Origin: Selenomonadales bacterium
Lineage (GTDB): Bacteria > Bacillota > Negativicutes > RGIG982
NCBI GenBank assembly: GCA_017390595.1
Contig: JAFPBC010000068.1
Location: 1-9,157 of the forward strand
Length of the DNA: 9,157 nucleotides
Reading direction: 5' to 3'
The notes beneath the pieces are model-generated. The model did not search any database. It was not told where the DNA came from and saw nothing but the letters and a program-made list of their open reading frames with translations. The position numbers and the translations under genes were made by a program. Position 1 is the stretch's first letter. Every line of letters starts with the position of its first letter. This document shows positions 6,191 to 9,157 of this stretch, piece after piece.

Positions 6191-6678
6191 AAACGAGAGA
6201 ATTGACCGTTACCGCGCTCTTCGTAGCCATCGGCATACTATCGGCGCATCTGATATACTTCCCTGTACTCGTATCCAAGTGCTTTCCTGTACAGCACGCC
6301 ATCAATATCCTGCTTGCGGTATTTCTCGGCACGAAATATGCCTTCGGGGCATCGTTCTTGACAGCGACCATGCGCAACCTCTTGGGAACGGGGACGCTTC
6401 TTGCGTATCCGGGCAGTATGTGCGGCGCGCTTCTGGCAGGCATCTTGTATGAACGGACACGCAGTATCTGGGGCGCGATCATCGGCGAGATCATTGGGAC
6501 AGGCATCATCGGTGCCCTTCTCGCGTATCCGTTTGCCGACTATGTGCTCGGCTCGGATGTCGGCGCGTTTTTCTTCGTCGTACCGTTTATGATCAGCACC
6601 GTCGGCGGTAGTGTCATCGCATACGTGCTTTTGCTCACACCGATCGCATCGTATTTCAGACAACAGTTCGGAAAATAA
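6187..6678 (+). CDS. thiW: ThiW, thiazole-specific S component of an ECF transporter
   Basis: A 163-residue integral membrane protein of the size of ECF S components (about five or six helices). The N-terminal 'MKTRELTVTALFVAIGIL' is typical of S components, and the internal 'VQHAINILLAVFLGTKYAFGASFLTATMRNLLGTGTLLAYPGSMCGALLAG' (35-85) is characteristic of ThiW. It would bind the thiazole precursor outside the membrane and deliver it through the shared EcfA/A'/T module, which is not encoded in this window. Later segments 'WGAIIGEIIGTGIIGALLAYPF' (95-116) and 'FFFVVPFMISTVGGSVIAYVLLL' (128-150) are further helices. The ATG overlaps the thiM stop, so both steps of thiazole salvage, uptake and phosphorylation, are made together. 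The substrate is predicted from family and operon context, not proven by the sequence. Confidence 0.92.
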   Translation: MKTRELTVTALFVAIGILSAHLIYFPVLVSKCFPVQHAINILLAVFLGTKYAFGASFLTATMRNLLGTGTLLAYPGSMCGALLAGILYERTRSIWGAIIGEIIGTGIIGALLAYPFADYVLGSDVGAFFFVVPFMISTVGGSVIAYVLLLTPIASYFRQQFGK

Positions 6679-6691
6679 CAGGAGGAACTCG

Positions 6692-7396
6692 ATGGATATC
6701 ACATATTTTTATAACAGCGGGTTCGCGGTAAAAATAGGCGAGACCCTGCTCGTATTCGATTACTATGTAGATAGTGAAAAAAGGCTCCCCGAGCTCGTGA
6801 AAAGCGTCAAGAATGTCTACTTCTTCGCTTCGCATTGGCACGGCGACCACTTCAGTCCGAAAATATTCGCGTGGGAAAAAGAAACCGCCGCGTATATCCT
6901 GAGCGGTGACATCAGAGACTATGTCCCCGACACCTCGGCGCGCATCGTCTGGATGGATCCGTATGAGACAAAAACAGTCGACGACATCGAGATCAGAACC
7001 TTCGGCTCGACCGACGAAGGCGTATCGTTCGCCGTATCCGTCGGAGAAAAGACCATCTTCCATGCGGGCGACCTCAACTGGTGGCATTGGAAAGGCGACA
7101 CCGAAGAAAACCAAGCCGAAGCCAAACGTATGTTCTTCGACGAAATGGAACGGCTGAAAGGCGAAACATTCGACGTATGCTTCTTCCCCGTTGATGCCCG
7201 ACTCGAAGAATGCCGCGCGTGGGGCATACGCGAATTCTGTAAATACGTCACCACACCGCAAGTTATCGCCATGCATATCCACCAAGTCGCGTGGGCGGAT
7301 ACAGACGGCATCCTCAAACGCGACGGCAAACAACCTGCCGTATGGTGCCCGATGAAACAAGGCGAGACATTTCACGTAGATACGACCAAAGAATAA
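6692..7396 (+). CDS. Metallo-beta-lactamase-fold hydrolase
   Basis: A 234-residue cytoplasmic protein (no signal peptide) of the MBL superfamily, closest in style to the UlaG/RNase Z-like 'Lactamase_B_2/3' group. The zinc motif is complete: HWHGDH at residues 48-53 (His48, His50, Asp52, His53), the third-His and bridging-Asp segment 'IFHAGDLNWWHW' (122-133, His124, Asp127), and a late His in 'VIAMHIHQ' (191-198). The N-terminal 'MDITYFYNSGFAVKIGETLLVFDYY' is the usual first beta hairpin. The NWWHWKGD segment after Asp127 is distinctive and may line the active site. The start at ATG 6692 has AGGAGG (6680-6685) six bases upstream. It follows thiW by 13 bases and precedes the cyclophilin by 13, so it belongs to the same transcript. 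The substrate is unknown, and a role in thiazole metabolism is only suggested by position. Confidence 0.88.
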   Translation: MDITYFYNSGFAVKIGETLLVFDYYVDSEKRLPELVKSVKNVYFFASHWHGDHFSPKIFAWEKETAAYILSGDIRDYVPDTSARIVWMDPYETKTVDDIEIRTFGSTDEGVSFAVSVGEKTIFHAGDLNWWHWKGDTEENQAEAKRMFFDEMERLKGETFDVCFFPVDARLEECRAWGIREFCKYVTTPQVIAMHIHQVAWADTDGILKRDGKQPAVWCPMKQGETFHVDTTKE

Positions 7397-7409
7397 AGGA
7401 GAGAACAAC

Positions 7410-8008
7410 ATGAAAAAACTGACCTTTTTATTCGTTGCCCTTTTGGCATTCTTTCTCTTGAGCGGCTGCTCGGGAAATGCCGCCAACAGCAACAACTTGC
7501 AACGAACACAGACTCCTATGTTGCAAAACTCGCAAACCCCGACAACCCGATCGCGGTATTCCAGACGACCAAAGGAACCTTTGCCATCGAACTCTATCGT
7601 GACAAAGCTCCGAAAACAGCACAAAACTTCATCGACCTCACCAACAAAGGCTTCTATAACGGCCTCATCTTCCATCGCGTCATCGACGGATTCATGATCC
7701 AAGGCGGCGACCCGAACGGCAACGGCACAGGCGGCCCGGGCTACACCATCCCCGATGAATTCGGTGAAGGCCTTCTCCATTCGTCCGAAGGCATCCTCTC
7801 CATGGCAAATGCAGGCCCGAACACAGGCGGCTCGCAATTCTTCATCACACTTGACAAAACACCGTGGCTCGACGGCCACCATGCCGTATTCGGCAAAGTC
7901 ATCGAAGGAATGGAAGTCGTCCGCTCGATCGGCAAAGTCACCACCTTCAGCGACCGTCCGATCTCGCCCATCATCATCAAAAAACTCACCATCGAAAACC
8001 TCAAATAA
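7410..8008 (+). pseudogene. Cyclophilin-type peptidyl-prolyl isomerase lipoprotein, interrupted by a frameshift
   Basis: The gene starts well: AAAGGAG eight bases before ATG 7410, then a lipoprotein signal MKKLTFLFVALLAFFLLSGC with the lipobox Cys20. The original frame then becomes Ser/Thr/Arg-rich nonsense and stops at 7697. The cyclophilin domain continues in the other frame from about 7500 to TAA 8006-8008: 'TDSYVAKLANPDNPIAVFQT', 'FHRVIDGFMIQGGD' (catalytic Arg, Phe, Gln), 'MANAGPNTGGSQFFITL', then 'PWLDGHHAVFGKV' (Trp and His of the binding pocket). One missing base near 7496, in AACAAC|TTGCAACG, explains everything: adding one restores NNLATNTDSYVAK without other change. All domain residues are intact, so either the mutation is very recent or it is a sequencing error. 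An intact product would be a membrane-anchored extracytoplasmic foldase of about 199 residues. Confidence 0.85.
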
Positions 8009-8009
8009 C

Positions 8010-8273
8010 ATGACAGCATACGTCTATATGCTCTCGTGTGCAGACGGCTCACTCTACACAGGCTGGACCAACGACCTTGCCAAAAGACTGGAGAATCACC
8101 AAGCAGGCAAAGGTGCGAAATACACCCGCGGCAGACTTCCCGTCACACTTGCGTACTACGAAACATACGAAACGGAATCCGAAGCACGCAAACGAGAATG
8201 TGCCATCAAAAAACTCACACGACAGCAAAAAGAAAAACTCATACAAACAAAATCGGAACAGATTGCAGACTAA
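8010..8273 (+). CDS. GIY-YIG domain protein, YhbQ/UPF0213 type
   Basis: An 87-residue stand-alone GIY-YIG nuclease-fold protein, the usual size of the bacterial YhbQ/YazA group. Landmarks: 'YVYMLSCADGSLYTGWT' (4-20) carries the two halves of the GIY-YIG core (Tyr-Val-Tyr and Tyr-Thr-Gly), 'DLAKRLENHQAGKGAKYTR' (22-40) supplies the conserved Arg and the KGAKYTR loop, and 'EARKRECAIKKLTRQQKEKLI' (58-78) the Glu and Lys-rich last helix. Members are small nucleases; the cellular role in Bacillota is unclear. ATG 8010 starts one base after the cyclophilin stop and has no Shine-Dalgarno of its own, so translation probably depends on ribosomes ending on the upstream gene; the frameshift there could therefore lower its expression. 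The stop codon lies inside the terminator hairpin. Confidence 0.9.
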   Translation: MTAYVYMLSCADGSLYTGWTNDLAKRLENHQAGKGAKYTRGRLPVTLAYYETYETESEARKRECAIKKLTRQQKEKLIQTKSEQIAD

Positions 8274-8291
8274 GCAGTCTGTTCTTTTTTT
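8256..8291 (+). terminator. Intrinsic terminator of the thiM operon
   Basis: Hairpin CAGACT (8266-8271), loop AAGC (8272-8275), AGTCTG (8276-8281), followed by TTCTTTTTTT (8282-8291). An alternative, longer-span pairing GAACAGA (8256-8262) with TCTGTTC (8278-8284) is also possible. The TAA stop of the GIY-YIG gene (8271-8273) straddles stem and loop. It marks the end of the thiM-to-GIY-YIG transcription unit. Confidence 0.8.
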
Positions 8292-8326
8292 ATTCCGCAA
8301 AAAGATATTTCCAATGAAAAACCAAT

Positions 8327-8342
8327 ATTGTATTGATACAAT
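8327..8342. promoter_or_regulatory. Candidate operator 1: palindrome ATTGTAT-TG-ATACAAT upstream of the HlyD gene
   Basis: A perfect seven-base inverted repeat with a two-base centre, 22 bases upstream of the proposed -35. Length, symmetry and A/T content are typical of TetR- or MarR-family operators, which often control efflux genes. The half containing ATTGATAC (8332-8339) recurs at 8383-8390 in the second inverted repeat, 51 bases away. No regulator gene is within the window. Confidence 0.5.
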
Positions 8343-8364
8343 TTGAAAAAAAGCTGAAAATCAC

Positions 8365-8393
8365 TTGAAAAGGCATAATTCCATTGATACCAT
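8365..8393 (+). promoter_or_regulatory. Candidate sigma-A promoter for the HlyD-family gene
   Basis: TTGAAA (8365-8370) matches five of six positions of the -35 consensus and TACCAT (8388-8393) four of six of the -10, with an ideal 17-base spacer. The predicted transcript would start near 8400 and leave a leader of about 35 bases before ATG 8435, which contains AAAGGAG (8423-8429). It lies just after the upstream terminator, which fits an independent unit. Confidence 0.5.
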
Positions 8394-8414
8394 AAACGTA
8401 TGATATTAGTGGAA
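8379..8414. promoter_or_regulatory. Candidate operator 2: 16-base imperfect inverted repeat over the -10 and start site
   Basis: Arm TTCCATTGATACCATA (8379-8394), loop AACG (8395-8398), arm TATGATATTAGTGGAA (8399-8414). Thirteen of 16 positions pair as DNA; in RNA, two further G-U wobbles leave one mismatch. It covers the proposed -10 and start site, where a bound repressor would block transcription. The first arm contains the ATTGATAC element shared with the palindrome at 8327-8342. No T run follows, so it is not a terminator; a role as an RNA hairpin in the leader is the main alternative. Confidence 0.5.
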
Positions 8415-8434
8415 ACATGCCGAAAGGAGAAACC

Positions 8435-9157
8435 ATGAACCAACAAAATATCAAACGAATACTTCTTGCGGGCATCATAGCCCTCAGCATATGCCTTCTT
8501 TTCACGATGCAGCAAAACACGCAGACGCAAACCGTAAGCGGCATCATCTCCATGGAAGAAGTCAAAGTCACCGCAAACGTAGGCGGAACACTCAAACAAG
8601 CCTACCATAACCAAGGCGACACCGTCAGACTGGGCGACATCTTATACGAACTCGACAGCCCCGAACTCACGGAAGAGATCGAAAAAGCCAAAACCATCGT
8701 CGCTCAAGTAGAAGACGACCTTCGTGTGCTCTCCGTACCCAACACAAACGTATCGAACGCAAGTGCAGAAGAGATCATATATCAACAAGCGGAAACCAAA
8801 GCAAAACAATTCCAAGACCTCTACGACCAAGGCGCCATCTCGCGAAAAATGCTCATCGAAGCACAAACGCAGAGAGACATCGCTCACCAAGCACTGCAAA
8901 CAGCCCGCGCAAACGGAAGCATCGGTACATACGGAGCAGGCGACCCTGCCGTCATCGCCATGAAACAAGAAGAACTCACACACGCTCGGCAGAACCTCGA
9001 AGCACTCGAACAGCAAAAAAAACAGCTCATCATCACCAGCCCGACAGACGGCATCATCGCCAACCAGATATACCAAGTCGGACAGCGCGTTGAAAACGGA
9101 TACCTCATCGCAAACATCGCCGTCAAAGCCAACTGCACACTCACCGCATACGTAACA
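8435..9157 (+). CDS. HlyD-family membrane fusion protein (efflux/secretion adaptor), 3' end outside window
   Basis: The frame is open from ATG 8435 to the window edge (241 codons), with AAAGGAG (8423-8429) five bases before the start. It has an N-terminal membrane anchor (residues about 7-24, IKRILLAGIIALSICLLF). A first lipoyl/biotinyl-like half spans about 33-74 (VSGIISMEEVKVTANVGGTLKQAYHNQGDTVRLGDILYELD), and a Gln/Glu/Lys-rich coiled-coil hairpin about 77-197. The turn of the hairpin contains 'NGSIGTYGAGDP'. The second lipoyl half starts at about 200 (ITSPTDGIIANQIYQVGQRVENGYLIANIA). This order is that of HlyD/EmrA/MacA-type periplasmic adaptors, which link an inner-membrane ABC or MFS pump to an exit duct or act with an ABC exporter. 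The partner transporter is presumably downstream. No lipobox is seen. It forms a separate unit with its own promoter region and likely repressor control. Confidence 0.88.
   Translation, partial: MNQQNIKRILLAGIIALSICLLFTMQQNTQTQTVSGIISMEEVKVTANVGGTLKQAYHNQGDTVRLGDILYELDSPELTEEIEKAKTIVAQVEDDLRVLSVPNTNVSNASAEEIIYQQAETKAKQFQDLYDQGAISRKMLIEAQTQRDIAHQALQTARANGSIGTYGAGDPAVIAMKQEELTHARQNLEALEQQKKQLIITSPTDGIIANQIYQVGQRVENGYLIANIAVKANCTLTAYVT

Noticed and set aside
7485..7510. Programmed -1 frameshift in the cyclophilin gene
   Set aside because: No slippery heptamer of the X-XXY-YYZ type, internal Shine-Dalgarno or strong downstream hairpin is apparent; a lost base or sequencing error is simpler.
6656..8011. 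Long minus-strand open frame of 451 codons opposite the hydrolase and cyclophilin genes
   Set aside because: It mirrors well-supported plus-strand domains, is rich in Phe/Asp/Cys from reverse-complement codons, and matches no protein family I know.
8010..8273. GIY-YIG protein as a homing endonuclease or mobile element
   Set aside because: At 87 residues it contains only the nuclease core with no DNA-binding extension and is part of an ordinary operon, as in the YhbQ/UPF0213 group.

Overview
The window appears to be ordinary bacterial chromosome of about 50% GC from a Bacillota (Firmicutes) organism. Nearly every gene has a strong AGGAGG-type ribosome binding site, genes are tightly packed, and several share 4-base ATGA overlaps. 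The mid-range GC, the HlyD-type adaptor and the overall gene content would fit a diderm Negativicutes (Selenomonas-like) lineage, but that placement is inference. No RNA genes, insertion sequences, CRISPR arrays or phage genes were seen.

Layout. Positions 2-361: C-terminal end of a YitT-family membrane protein with its DUF2179 domain. Positions 457-2770: probable operon of uracil-DNA glycosylase (ung), an AzgA/PbuG-type purine-base permease and an 82-residue two-helix membrane protein, closed by an intrinsic terminator (2782-2815). Positions 2862-4870: a translationally coupled pair, a soluble PRC-barrel plus MgtE-N-like protein and an Nramp-superfamily transporter. The transporter's metal-site motifs (DAGG, TPW) match the magnesium-transporting NRMT clade rather than manganese/iron MntH. 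Positions 4850-5215 (minus strand): an unrecognised 121-residue protein, convergent with and overlapping the transporter gene by 21 bases. Positions 5369-8273: a tight run of thiM, thiW, a metallo-beta-lactamase-fold hydrolase, a cyclophilin lipoprotein gene with a frameshift, and a GIY-YIG protein, ending in a terminator. Positions 8274-8434: a regulatory region with a candidate sigma-A promoter and two inverted repeats. Position 8435 to the end: the start of an HlyD-family membrane fusion protein that runs off the window.

How the genes work together. ThiW (substrate-capture component of an ECF transporter) and ThiM (kinase) form a thiazole salvage route feeding thiamine synthesis. I see no TPP riboswitch in front of them; two small inverted repeats occupy that region instead. 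The PRC/MgtE-N protein is probably the intracellular regulatory partner of the NRMT-like channel-independent Mg2+ importer, but it lacks the CBS domains such proteins often carry. The HlyD protein is likely the periplasm-spanning or extracytoplasmic adaptor of an efflux system encoded further downstream, probably under a repressor.

At the larger scale, the plus strand is rich in G and T up to about 5 kb and in C and A after about 5.8 kb, although nearly all genes stay on the plus strand. This change of strand composition suggests a replication-strand switch (terminus region) or an inversion boundary around the start of thiM. I did not find a convincing new defence or mobile system. The points most worth a second look are the composition switch, the NRMT/PRC-MgtE-N pair, the frameshifted cyclophilin, the operator architecture before the HlyD gene, and the hydrolase inside the thiazole operon.
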